64,000 nt of DNA from JBNLBS01 sp050303415 (GTDB lineage: Bacteria > Pseudomonadota > Gammaproteobacteria > Methylococcales > Methylomonadaceae). Below are positions 1-6,994 of the stretch, one piece after another. A model generated the notes under the pieces. That model saw nothing but the letters and a program-made list of their open reading frames with translations, had not been told where the DNA came from and searched no databases. Position 1 is the stretch's first letter. Every line of letters starts with the position of its first letter. Position numbers and translations under genes: made by a program. Location of the stretch: positions 1-64,000 of the forward strand of contig JBNLBS010000014.1 in assembly GCA_050303415.1 (NCBI GenBank), written 5' to 3'.

Positions 1-506
1 CAAAACTCTGGCCACAGACCGGCCAACAGCGTTGCTGGGTGCACAAAACGGCCAATGTACTGGAAAAGCTGCCAAAAGCCATGCAGCCTAAGGTCAAAGA
101 AGCTTTACACAATATCTGGCAAGCCGAAACCCGAGAGCAGGCCTATCAAGCCTTTGAGCATTGTCTGGAACGATTTAGCCCGAAATATCCGAAGGCCATG
201 GAGTGCTTGGCGAAAGACAAAGACTCACTGTTGGCATTTTATGATTATCCTGCCGAAAACTGGCAGCATATTCGAACAACCAACCCGATCGAGTCTGTCT
301 TTGCCACGGTTAGATTGAGAACGACTAAAACCAAGAACTGTGGCAGCCGGATAACAACGTTGGCCATGGCATTTAAACTGATCGAAACCGCCCAGAAAAG
401 ATGGTTTCGACTTAGGGGCTATAAACATTTAGCCGATGTGATAACCGGCGTGAAATTCGTCGACGGCATTAAACAAACGGGAGATCAAAAACAGGACGCC
501 GCTTGA
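1..506 (+). CDS. IS256-family transposase, C-terminal part (runs off the left edge)
   Basis: The frame is open from base 3 to the stop at 504-506, so this is the 3' part of a longer gene. It shows the C-terminal signature of IS256/mutator transposases: QRCWVHKTANVL, then LLAFYDYPAENW, then HIRTTNPIESVFATVRLRT. The Glu in NPIES is the expected last acidic residue of the DDE catalytic triad; the two Asp lie outside the window. The protein cuts and pastes its own insertion sequence. No frameshift is visible in the part shown, so the copy could be intact. Confidence 0.9.
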   Translation, partial: KLWPQTGQQRCWVHKTANVLEKLPKAMQPKVKEALHNIWQAETREQAYQAFEHCLERFSPKYPKAMECLAKDKDSLLAFYDYPAENWQHIRTTNPIESVFATVRLRTTKTKNCGSRITTLAMAFKLIETAQKRWFRLRGYKHLADVITGVKFVDGIKQTGDQKQDAA

Positions 507-510
507 TTCT

Positions 511-537
511 CTATACACCAGATTTGACTATAGCTCT
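511..537 (+). repeat. probable right terminal inverted repeat of the IS256-type element
   Basis: Just after the transposase stop lies ACCAGATTTGACTATAGCTC (517-536). This resembles the ends of many IS256-family elements, which contain TTTGAC followed by a GCTC-type tip. The left end is outside the window, so neither the repeat nor a target duplication can be confirmed. The element would end near base 536. Confidence 0.5.
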
Positions 538-645
538 TAAGTCCTTTTTTACCCGCCAAGCACATGTTACCTGTCGCTCCTTTGTCTATAAAATTACTCC
601 ACTTGGTCATAATTGTTCTGGTCAACTCCGGCAAGACATTTATAG

Positions 646-822
646 ACAAACGCCCAGCGAATAACACCAGCATACCTGCGCAAAAATCATATTAATGGCA
701 GGCAAGCAAATTGGGCGCTCTATAAAGAGGTATTGGAAACATACAGCAAATGGATAGACGGCGGCGACAAAGGTCGTGAGCTGTCCAAACTGGAAGCGCT
801 TTTACAAGCCAAAAATCAGTAA
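646..822 (+). pseudogene. 3' remnant of an unidentified gene
   Basis: After an in-frame TAG at 643-645, an open frame runs to TAA at 820-822 and ends with the protein-like stretch WALYKEVLETYSKWIDGGDK and then GRELSKLEALLQ. Charged and hydrophobic residues alternate as in a helical C-terminus. No good start or Shine-Dalgarno site precedes it. I read it as the tail of a gene whose upstream part was lost, possibly when the neighbouring insertion sequence arrived. I do not recognise the family. Confidence 0.4.
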
Positions 823-871
823 ATGTGCCCAATTTCCTGATAAAACTTTTAAGATATTGTTTTATTATATT

Positions 872-965
872 AATTTGGTGGGACGGCGGGAATTGAACCT
901 TTATTTTTTTGTTTAATTTCAATAGGTTTCATTTTTTTGTACCAAATTTGTGTCAAAATTGAACT
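872..965 (+). repeat. outermost copy of the ssrA 3' end plus element end (att-like)
   Basis: 872-900 repeats, with a few changes, the last bases of the tmRNA gene (real copy 4068-4097): AATTTGGTGG, then CGGCGGGAATTGAACC. The next ~65 bases (TTATTTTTTTGTTT, then GGTTTCAT, then TTGTGTCAA) match the bases after the second copy at 2999-3062. This is the footprint of an element integrated into ssrA: a copy of the target 3' end joined to one element terminus. Confidence 0.75.
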
Positions 966-970
966 TTATT

Positions 971-2173
971 TTAAGTTGAACTTGATTTACCAGGAGCCAA
1001 CCGATTTATTAAATCTACAACATTACTAGGCCCGGCATCTTCTTTAATCATTCCTGTAGAACTAGGCCTGAACAGAGTTTGCAAAATTAACTGACGCTCA
1101 TCATCTTTAGGCCCATGCCCCCTGCGTAAAAGAGCCAAATAAGTATGCATCATTGTTCGACGCTCCTGTGCATCAGTTCTAAGATGAGTATGCGACATAA
1201 ACAGGTTTGCACATATACGTATAGCCCATATACCAAATGTAGTCATTAATGAGATTGTTATTAGAAGACTAACTGGCGTTTTTGATATTTCATTGACAAG
1301 AAATTTATTTGAATAGCAGTATAATGCCCAAAAAACTAAACTAGCAACAATAACAGTTGCTACACCAAAGCTTATAGATCTAGTTTCATGGAATTTTTCC
1401 TGCAACCCCCAGTAACGTACAGATGAGTATAAGGCGAGATTTTCATCATAAGTCCGCGTAATGTTGTTTAGTTCTTCATTTGCTCTTTCAAAGGCACTTG
1501 TGAGACGCTCTTCATAAGTTTTAACATTTTCTTCAAATCTTATTTCTTGTGTTGAAATCAATTTTTCAGCGCGATTGATTATATGATCTATACGATCCTG
1601 TGATTGTTTAAGTTTATCATTTTTTTCTTCAAATTCTTTATCCCATCTATCAAGGAAACATTTCAACGCTTTTTCTTCATATTCTATTTTTCCGTTAAAA
1701 TCACGCTCCCAATCTATAGCAGCTTGAATGCTTTTGATACCCTTTAAGTCCAGATTACCAAAATTATAGTCAAGAAAATAAGCTAAAGCATACGTTGCTT
1801 TCATTGAGTCCTTTTTAGCTAAATCTTGTACAAATAACGCAAAAGGTGCCTCAGTAGTAAATATTTCTTTATTAGCCAATTTTTGCTGAAATTGGGCTAC
1901 TAATTCATCAACAGATTGAGCATATTTTTCTGGTTTATTAATTGAACTCGCTAGATCTCTCTGAGTTAATTCTGAAATACTCTGCCAATTACGACTTAAT
2001 GAAGTTTGAAATGACCGTTCGTTATTATTAGAATTGGTGATGAAAGAATAAAAATTTCGTTGTTCTTCTACCCAAGAAGAAAAATCCTGCCATGTTTTAA
2101 ACCATTTTGTTCCTGACTCAGTTTTAATCCTTATTCTTTTAAGATTCATTTCATTTGTATTTTCTTCGACCAT
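971..2173 (-). CDS. two-TM coiled-coil membrane protein of unknown function
   Basis: 400 residues. About 160 N-terminal residues are polar and hold a WKTWQDFSSW-type aromatic stretch. Residues ~170-270 look like a long coiled coil rich in K, E and Q. Two hydrophobic segments follow at ~275-295 and ~308-330. The C-terminal ~65 residues begin with basic HLRTDAQERRTMMHTYL and contain FRPSSTGMIKEDAGPSN. The ends should face the cytosol. It resembles large uncharacterised families of mobile islands (perhaps the DUF6161 type, from memory only). It sits alone between two ssrA 3'-end copies and a degenerate integrase, so it is probably cargo; a defence or sensor role is speculation. The ATG has only a weak upstream AGG. 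Confidence 0.75.
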   Translation of the reverse strand: MVEENTNEMNLKRIRIKTESGTKWFKTWQDFSSWVEEQRNFYSFITNSNNNERSFQTSLSRNWQSISELTQRDLASSINKPEKYAQSVDELVAQFQQKLANKEIFTTEAPFALFVQDLAKKDSMKATYALAYFLDYNFGNLDLKGIKSIQAAIDWERDFNGKIEYEEKALKCFLDRWDKEFEEKNDKLKQSQDRIDHIINRAEKLISTQEIRFEENVKTYEERLTSAFERANEELNNITRTYDENLALYSSVRYWGLQEKFHETRSISFGVATVIVASLVFWALYCYSNKFLVNEISKTPVSLLITISLMTTFGIWAIRICANLFMSHTHLRTDAQERRTMMHTYLALLRRGHGPKDDERQLILQTLFRPSSTGMIKEDAGPSNVVDLINRLAPGKSSST

Positions 2174-2351
2174 TTCATAACCTATATATCTGAATTATTA
2201 CAAGTACTGAAAATAATCTCATTAAAGTATTTGAAATAAGCAACAACACACTTGGAAAGAACTGACTCGCTTAATCTAATTATAAATAAGTTACTATTAA
2301 GCTATACACCAGACAGTGTTATTTTTATACTTAATACAACGTCAATTCGAT

Positions 2352-2880
2352 TTATTGTTTAATCCATCTACCATAAACTTTACGAATCATTCCCCAATCT
2401 TTGTGCCCCATTTGTTGAGCAACCCACATTGGGTTTTCACCTCTGGTAAGCATTTGAGATGCGTAGGTATGTCTTGTCTGATATGGATTCCTATAAACAA
2501 TACTAGCTCTATTTAATGCAGGATTCCAAATTCTTTTTCTAATAGGCTGATCATTTTTCCAAGGTTGATTAGTTTTTGAATCAAGAAAAATAAAACCTTC
2601 CTTAGATTGAGTAATACATTGTTGGTTTTGTAATGCTTGAAAGGCTTGAGGCTCTAACGTTATTTTTCGTTCCCCTGACGTGGTTTTTGTTTCTTTAATG
2701 ATTCCTTTTACTTTAGCTCTACAAACAAAAGCGGTTTTTCATTAAAATTTATATCTTTCCATTTTAAAACTATAAGTTCAAAAGACCAAAGTCTAGACCA
2801 GAAAGAAAATTGTATTTGATATTCGTTTTATCCTTCTAACTTGTTCAATAATCAGTTGGTTTTTTCTGAATACAAATCTC
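2352..2880 (-). pseudogene. tyrosine recombinase (phage-type integrase), decayed copy 1
   Basis: Read on the minus strand, the catalytic domain is clear: SRLWSFELIVLKW, then KETKTTSGERKITLEPQAF, then NPYQTRHTYASQMLTRGENP, AQQMGHKDWG and KVYGRW, ending at TAA 2352-2354. This matches integrases of ssrA- and tRNA-targeting islands. It is broken. One base is missing near 2740 compared with the second copy, which shifts the frame after INFNEK. The first catalytic Arg (SRLRSFEL in copy 2) is Trp here. No N-terminal arm-binding domain is left. The Arg-His pair and the Tyr of KVYGRW are still present in the tail. Confidence 0.85.
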
Positions 2881-2998
2881 ATCTAAATTTGCAATTCAGT
2901 AATAAAGAGACATAAAAAAACCAGCATTTACGCTGATTTCAGGATGATTCAGGTCTTAACCGGATTTGAATTTGGTGGAGGCGGCGGGAATTAAACCT
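2590..2998 (+). repeat. long direct repeat, copy 1 (integrase fragment to ssrA 3' end)
   Basis: About 405 bp starting ATAAAACCTTCCTTAGATTG recur at 3690-4097 with scattered substitutions and small indels; the offset changes from 1100 to 1099 bases along the repeat. The block holds the central integrase, a terminator-like hairpin (2919-2938) and the ssrA 3'-end copy at 2969-2998. It marks one end of each of two related elements inserted in tandem. Confidence 0.9.
2912..2938 (-). terminator. decayed copy of the ssrA-side terminator
   Basis: On the minus strand a hairpin with arms AATCAGC and GCTGGTT is followed by a T run. It corresponds to the hairpin downstream of the real ssrA (4013-4037) but has one arm mismatch (A for G at 2936). 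Confidence 0.5.
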
Positions 2999-3062
2999 TT
3001 ATTTTTTTGTTTTGAATCAATTGGTTTCATAGTACCTGTGTCATTTTTGTGTCAATTTAAAC
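2969..3062 (+). repeat. middle copy of the ssrA 3' end plus element end (att-like)
   Basis: 2969-2998 carries GGTGGAGGCGGCGGGAATT followed by AAACC, identical to the tmRNA 3' end except for one G-to-A change (TGAACC to TAAACC). The following ~64 bases match those after the outermost copy at 901-965. It is the junction between the two tandem elements. Confidence 0.85.
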
Positions 3063-3064
3063 TC

Positions 3065-3388
3065 TCAACTCTCGTCTTTCGACCGTTCATCAATTAAAAA
3101 TTTTCGGAGCTTCCTTTCCCCTCTCAATACATAAATTACAAACGCTTTATCTTGCTTTGTATCATATCGATAAAAAACACGACAAGGCCCCACTATAACT
3201 TCTCGATATTTTGAATCAGTCAATTCAGGTGGGGTTCTTCCTGACTCAGGAAACTGGTTTAACCGATCTACGGCATCAAATACATGTTTAACTAACTTCT
3301 TAGCCGCTGTTAAATTATCAAGAGCAATATATTCAGCAATGGCATTTAGATCGGATAAGGCAGGCTCAGTCCAAATTACTCGAGCCAT
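3065..3388 (-). CDS. ParE/RelE-superfamily toxin
   Basis: 107 residues, a normal size for the family. It starts MARVIWTEPALSDLNAIAEY and has the middle motif FPESGRTPPEL, then YREVIVGPCRVFYRYD, the usual strand pattern of ParE/RelE toxins. Members inhibit gyrase (ParE) or cut mRNA on the ribosome (RelE); the sequence does not decide between them. It overlaps the antitoxin gene by 13 bases and ends the pair. It lies inside the second ssrA element, so it may stabilise or be a leftover of that element. Confidence 0.9.
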   Translation of the reverse strand: MARVIWTEPALSDLNAIAEYIALDNLTAAKKLVKHVFDAVDRLNQFPESGRTPPELTDSKYREVIVGPCRVFYRYDTKQDKAFVIYVLRGERKLRKFLIDERSKDES

Positions 3389-3633
3389 TTACTCATGGCT
3401 TGTTTAGCTTCTTCATGGGTAAAAGTGCGACTTTCCAAAATAGCCGTTTCACCTCTGGCAATGCCTTCAAGAATATTCATACGACTTTGCATATATTCAT
3501 AATCTTCAACATCAACTAAATAGGCTGATGGTTGACCGTGTTCAGTAATAAGAACAGGTTCTTTAGATTCATGCAAATCGGCCAAAATTTTTGTTGCCTG
3601 GCGTTTTAATGTAGTTACGAGTTCAGTTTTCAT
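3376..3633 (-). CDS. Phd/YefM-family antitoxin
   Basis: 85 residues. The N-terminal DNA-binding part has the Phd/YefM look: LKRQATKILADLHESKEPVL, then ITEHGQPSAYLVDVEDYE. The C-terminal helix that would wrap the toxin is FTHEEAKQAMSKWLE. It is the first gene of the pair and overlaps the toxin gene. The family normally represses its own promoter through a palindrome, and one lies across its start codon (3631-3660). Confidence 0.9.
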   Translation of the reverse strand: MKTELVTTLKRQATKILADLHESKEPVLITEHGQPSAYLVDVEDYEYMQSRMNILEGIARGETAILESRTFTHEEAKQAMSKWLE

Positions 3634-3660
3634 AAAGTGATACTAAACTATTACTTTATG
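3631..3660 (-). promoter_or_regulatory. candidate operator of the toxin-antitoxin pair
   Basis: Perfect 8-base inverted arms CATAAAGT (3631-3638) and ACTTTATG (3653-3660) surround 14 bases holding a -10-like TAGTAT on the minus strand. The inner arm includes the antitoxin ATG. An operator overlapping promoter and start is usual for autoregulated Phd-type antitoxins. That it is bound is inferred. Confidence 0.55.
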
Positions 3661-3689
3661 TTTAGCAAAAAATTTGGGCCTGAAAGTTC

Positions 3690-3960
3690 ATAAAACCTTC
3701 CTTAGATTGAGTAATACATTGTTGGTTTTGTAGTGCTTGAAAGGCTAGAGGCTCTAACGTTATTTTTCGTTCCCCTGACGTGGTTTTTGTTTCTTTAATG
3801 ATTCCTTTTACTCTGGCTCGACAAACAAAAGCTGTTTTTTCAACTAAATTTACATCCTCCCATTTTAAAGCAATAAGTTCAAACGACCGAAGTCTAGACC
3901 AAAAAGCAAATTGTACTAGATTTTTTTTGTCCTTATAACTTGTTCAATAATCAGTTGGTT
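3690..3960 (-). pseudogene. tyrosine recombinase, decayed copy 2 (central fragment)
   Basis: The minus strand encodes LVQFAFWSRLRSFELIALKW, EDVNLVEKTAFVCRARVKGI and TKTTSGERKITLEPLAFQAL. These are the first catalytic-Arg region and the beta-hairpin Lys region of a phage-type integrase, nearly identical to copy 1. The frame ends in foreign sequence after KEGF at the junction near 3690, so the His/Arg/Tyr part is gone. Upstream, a shift in a run of A near 3920 breaks the frame. It cannot encode an active recombinase. Confidence 0.85.
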
Positions 3961-4012
3961 TTTTCTGAATACAAATCTCATCTAAATTTACAATTTAGTA
4001 ACAAAGAGGCAT

Positions 4013-4037
4013 AAAAAAACCAGCATTTACGCTGGTT
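4013..4037 (-). terminator. rho-independent terminator downstream of ssrA
   Basis: On the minus strand, AACCAGC (4031-4037), a six-base loop and GCTGGTT (4018-4024) form a perfect 7-bp stem followed by a run of T. It lies 35-59 bases after the tmRNA 3' end. It belongs to the repeated element end, so the integrated element supplies the terminator now used by ssrA. Confidence 0.8.
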
Positions 4038-4071
4038 TCAGGATGATTCCGGTCTTAACCGGATTTGAATT

Positions 4072-4461
4072 TGGTGGAGGCGGCGGGAATTGAACCCGCG
4101 TCCGCAAGCACTCTGCCATAAGGTCTACATGTTTGTCCCGCTCTTTTAATTTAACTGGTAACTACCCGTCGGGCCAAGAAAATTACCAGCGATTTCGATT
4201 GGTTTTAACACGTCCGGCTCCGAACTAAGCCATGGTGCGATCTTATGTAATATGACCTCTGAGCGTTTCTTCCCCGAAGGGTTAAAACTCCGCACGCATA
4301 AGCACATACGGTCAGAGGAATGGTGCTGTTTTTAAGCAGCTAAAGCCATTGAGTAGTTTTCGTCATTTGCGAATACTTTAATATCAGTAGATTTTACGTG
4401 GTGTACTGTCCACGACATGCACTTAAGGTTTCGCTACCCGCGTCGAAGCCAAGTCGCCCCC
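4072..4461 (-). ncRNA. ssrA: transfer-messenger RNA (tmRNA)
   Basis: The 5' end GGGGGCGACTTGGCTTCGAC and the 3' end GGTTCAATTCCCGCCGCCTC plus ACCA pair into a 7-bp acceptor stem with one G-U, and CCA is encoded. The tag frame lies at 4332-4370 and reads ANDENYSMALAA then TAA, with GCA as resume codon. tmRNA rescues stalled ribosomes with SmpB and adds this tag for proteolysis. The length, about 390 bases, is typical of a one-piece tmRNA. Its 3' end is the insertion target of the elements at 872-4097, and integration has kept the gene intact. Confidence 0.97.
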
Positions 4462-4472
4462 TTATGTTTGAT

Positions 4473-4494
4473 TAGTCATTTTAACTGATGACTA
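4473..4494. repeat. inverted repeat just upstream of ssrA
   Basis: Perfect 7-base arms TAGTCAT (4473-4479) and ATGACTA (4488-4494) lie 12-33 bases upstream of the mature tmRNA 5' end and downstream of the histidine kinase gene. It could be an operator at the ssrA promoter or a weak terminator of the upstream operon; it has no T run. Confidence 0.35.
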
Positions 4495-4537
4495 GTTCCA
4501 TTACTATTAAAAAAAATTTAATTTCAGCAAAATTAAT

Positions 4538-5890
4538 TTAAGGTAAATATACTCGCCACTGCATTCCGCCGAGTTCAGCGCTTTCCCCACCTTTTAATTG
4601 TCCATCCATTAATTCAATCAATTCATGCACGACGGCCATGCCAATGCCATGACCATGGATGTTTTCATCGGCTCTGACTCCACGTTCCAATATTTCATGC
4701 AGCTTGCTTTCCGGTATTCCGGGGCCGTCATCTTCAACCTGTAATAACAATGAAAACATATGATCGTTATTTTCCGGCAATTGTTCCAAATTTATTGCAA
4801 TCTGATGATTACACCATTTACAGGCGTTATCGATTATATTTCCGGCAATTTCAAAAACATCGCCTTCTTCGCAGTACATATAACAATGCTTGGGCAGGTT
4901 CAGTTCAATATGGATATCTTTGTCAACATAGACTTTTTCGACTGATTTGATTATTTTTTGAATGATTACGACCACATCCACTTTACCGGTAAATTTTTTA
5001 TTACCTTTTGCGGCGGCCCTTTGTAATTGATAGTCGACAATTTCATCCATTCGGGAGATTTGATCCTGCACGGTCTTTTTGTTGATGTCGGGCGATTCAA
5101 CACATCCGCGCAGGATTGCCAGGGGCGTCTTTAAACTGTGCGCCAGGTCTGCCAGGGTATTACGGTAGCGTTCCAGATGAGCTCTTTCACTTTTAATCAA
5201 GGCGTTCAGGTTACCGGCAAAACCTTGTAATTCAGTCGGGTAATAGCCTTCAAGCCGGTCTTTTTTACCCTGTTCTATGGCCTCCAGGTCTTTGACAATT
5301 ATCCTGAGCGGTTTTAAACCCCAGCGTAACACGGCAAATTGTACGACCATCAGGACAATGGCAATCATCACCAGCCATGATCTTAAAGTGGTTCTAAAAT
5401 GTTCAACCTGATGGGTAACAAACTGGTCGTTTTCGATCACCGAAAAAATATATTCCTGCTCCAACCCGTTTTCACTTTCCCATATTACATCGTAATGTAG
5501 TTGGTAACGCTCGTACTCATCAAAGGAAAAGACAAATTGCCCGGGTTTTATGCCGGTAATGAGGGGAAGATATAATCCAACCGCTGAAGGTGACCGCCAA
5601 ATTTGGTTTTCATTAATTCTTTGAATAAAGGCATATAAGCCCGAGCCCGGGCTGGAAAAACGTGGTTCCGGCAATGCTTCCGGCATTTTTATATTGCCAT
5701 TTTTATCCATTTCTGCCGCCGACAGTATTGAATAAATCTGTACTTGCAGCTTGTCTCTTAACGCCAATTCGGCACTTTTTTGGAAACCCTGTTCCAGGAC
5801 AACAGCCACCAAGGCAAAGAAAGACGCCATGACAAAGCCGGCAGAAACCAATAACCTAAAACTTAACGATCTGATTTTTATTGTTTGCAC
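4538..5890 (-). CDS. PhoQ-like sensor histidine kinase
   Basis: 450 residues with a GTG start preceded by AGAAG. TM1 is at ~12-33, a periplasmic sensor region at ~34-170 and TM2 at ~171-190, followed by a HAMP-like linker. The phosphoacceptor is His251 in DLAHSLKTPLAILRG. The ATP-binding domain has the N-box GNIIDNACKWC and the G-boxes DDGPGIPE and GHGIGMAVV. The spelling HSLKTPLA and the N-box place it with PhoQ-type kinases. It lies 21 bases after the response regulator gene and ends the operon. The signal sensed (divalent cations in enteric PhoQ) cannot be read from this sequence. Confidence 0.9.
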   Translation of the reverse strand: MQTIKIRSLSFRLLVSAGFVMASFFALVAVVLEQGFQKSAELALRDKLQVQIYSILSAAEMDKNGNIKMPEALPEPRFSSPGSGLYAFIQRINENQIWRSPSAVGLYLPLITGIKPGQFVFSFDEYERYQLHYDVIWESENGLEQEYIFSVIENDQFVTHQVEHFRTTLRSWLVMIAIVLMVVQFAVLRWGLKPLRIIVKDLEAIEQGKKDRLEGYYPTELQGFAGNLNALIKSERAHLERYRNTLADLAHSLKTPLAILRGCVESPDINKKTVQDQISRMDEIVDYQLQRAAAKGNKKFTGKVDVVVIIQKIIKSVEKVYVDKDIHIELNLPKHCYMYCEEGDVFEIAGNIIDNACKWCNHQIAINLEQLPENNDHMFSLLLQVEDDGPGIPESKLHEILERGVRADENIHGHGIGMAVVHELIELMDGQLKGGESAELGGMQWRVYLP

Positions 5891-5911
5891 AAAGCTTCTG
5901 GGTTGAGAGCG

Positions 5912-6598
5912 TTATGATTCGGTTGAGGGTTTTTCCGGTATCAAATAACCTCGCCCCCTTAAAGTCTGAATGGGTTTCTGACTGCCATCCGGGTCCAGTT
6001 TTTTTCTTAACCGTCCAATAAATACTTCAATCACATTACTGTCACGATCAAAGTCCTCATCATAAATATGCTCGGTCAGTACGGATTTGGAGATCACCTC
6101 GCCTTTTCGGAACATAAGGTATTCCAGGACTTTATATTCAAATGCAGTAAGCTCCAGCTCTTTGCCGGATACCATGACCGATTGAGCAACCGTATCCAGT
6201 TCAATATTGCCGTGTTTTAAAATTGGATGTGATTTACCGCCCGAACGCCTGATTAAAGCATTCATTCTGGCCAGCAGTTCTTCATAATGAAAAGGTTTAA
6301 CCAGATAATCATCCGCTCCGGCTTCAAGACCTTCAACTTTTTCCTGCCAGCGTGTTCGCGCAGTCAAAATTAAGATGGGATAGCTCAGTTCATCCTTTCT
6401 AAGCCGCTTGATCAGTTCAATCCCCGAAAAATCCGGCAAGCCGATATCTATAATCGCAGCATCTATTGGATATTCTTTACCAATGTAATAACCTTCATCC
6501 CCGGTATTGGCCACATCAACAGCAAAGCCTTTTTCGGCAAAGAAATTTTTAATTTGCTGAGCAATGACCTTTTCGTCTTCAACTACAAGAATTCGCAT
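5912..6598 (-). CDS. PhoP-like response regulator (OmpR family)
   Basis: 228 residues. The receiver domain (~1-115) has acidic residues VVEDE, phosphoacceptor Asp51 in IIDIGLPDFSG, the Thr of LTAR and the Lys of LVKPF. The C-terminal winged helix (~130-222) has ELTAFEYKVLEYL, a recognition region SNVIEVFIGRLRKKL and the wing TLRGRGYLI. This is a transcription factor activated by the kinase downstream. It stands 12 bases after the small exported-protein gene, so all three are probably co-transcribed. A direct repeat upstream of the operon (6946-6962) may be its own binding site. Confidence 0.92.
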   Translation of the reverse strand: MRILVVEDEKVIAQQIKNFFAEKGFAVDVANTGDEGYYIGKEYPIDAAIIDIGLPDFSGIELIKRLRKDELSYPILILTARTRWQEKVEGLEAGADDYLVKPFHYEELLARMNALIRRSGGKSHPILKHGNIELDTVAQSVMVSGKELELTAFEYKVLEYLMFRKGEVISKSVLTEHIYDEDFDRDSNVIEVFIGRLRKKLDPDGSQKPIQTLRGRGYLIPEKPSTES

Positions 6599-6610
6599 AA
6601 TTCAAAAAAT

Positions 6611-6880
6611 TTAATTTTTAGGTCTGGTCAATTGACGGCCGGTTTCAGCATCAATTTTTTCATATTGAATTCGACCGTCTTCAGTTAAAAATTTGATGAT
6701 GTGAATTTTTTTACCTTCAATGATTTCCGTTTTTGCACCCAATACCCGCACATTACCTCCTTTTAAAATTTCTTTTGTTGCTTCATCTAAATTGATGGAC
6801 GCAAGCAACTCAAAACCGGCCGCATAACAACTATTTGCGAATAAAAAAGTTAATAACAGTGCCTTTATACAGTTTCTCAT
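6611..6880 (-). CDS. small exported PepSY-like protein
   Basis: 89 residues. A signal peptide of ~20 residues ends in CYA. The mature part resembles a single PepSY-type domain: LDEATKEILKGGNVRVLGAK, then KKIHIIKFLTEDGRIQYEKI and ETGRQL. Such short proteins often precede PhoP/PhoQ-like genes in proteobacteria and are thought to act in the periplasm near the sensor. It is the first gene of the operon. The direct role is inferred from position. Confidence 0.75.
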   Translation of the reverse strand: MRNCIKALLLTFLFANSCYAAGFELLASINLDEATKEILKGGNVRVLGAKTEIIEGKKIHIIKFLTEDGRIQYEKIDAETGRQLTRPKN

Positions 6881-6924
6881 GGGTATCCCAGTACGTATGG
6901 ATCAATAAGATCGGCAAACTCTAA

Positions 6925-6962
6925 ATTTTAGTGTTAAAGACATAGTGTAGCATTTTGTAGCA
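6925..6962 (-). promoter_or_regulatory. candidate promoter with response-regulator box for the PhoPQ-like operon
   Basis: On the minus strand TGCTACA AAA TGCTACA (6946-6962) gives two identical 7-mers exactly 10 bases apart, the spacing OmpR-family regulators use. A -10-like TAAAAT lies at 6925-6930, so the box covers the -35 position, as in promoters activated from that site. The leader to the ATG at 6880 would be about 38 bases. Positive autoregulation is inferred. Confidence 0.5.
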
Positions 6963-6994
6963 AACTGTCTGAATCAAAACTGAATTACCTTCCC

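Larger units (their letters stand above)
3690..4097 (+). repeat. long direct repeat, copy 2 (integrase fragment to ssrA 3' end)
   Basis: This is the partner of 2590-2998. Its right part, from 4068, is the 3' end of the intact tmRNA gene, so this copy adjoins the original insertion site. Confidence 0.9.

Noticed and set aside
692..922. 76-codon minus-strand frame
   Set aside because: It runs through the ssrA 3'-end copy and opposite to the better gene tail at 646-822; no family features.
2302..2313. CTATACACCAGA shared with 511-522 near the IS256 end, a possible left IS end
   Set aside because: Only 12 bases match and the following TTTGAC part of the inverted repeat is absent, so it looks like chance.
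2316..2516. 66-codon plus-strand frame
   Set aside because: It lies antisense to the conserved catalytic tail of integrase copy 1 and has no protein character of its own.
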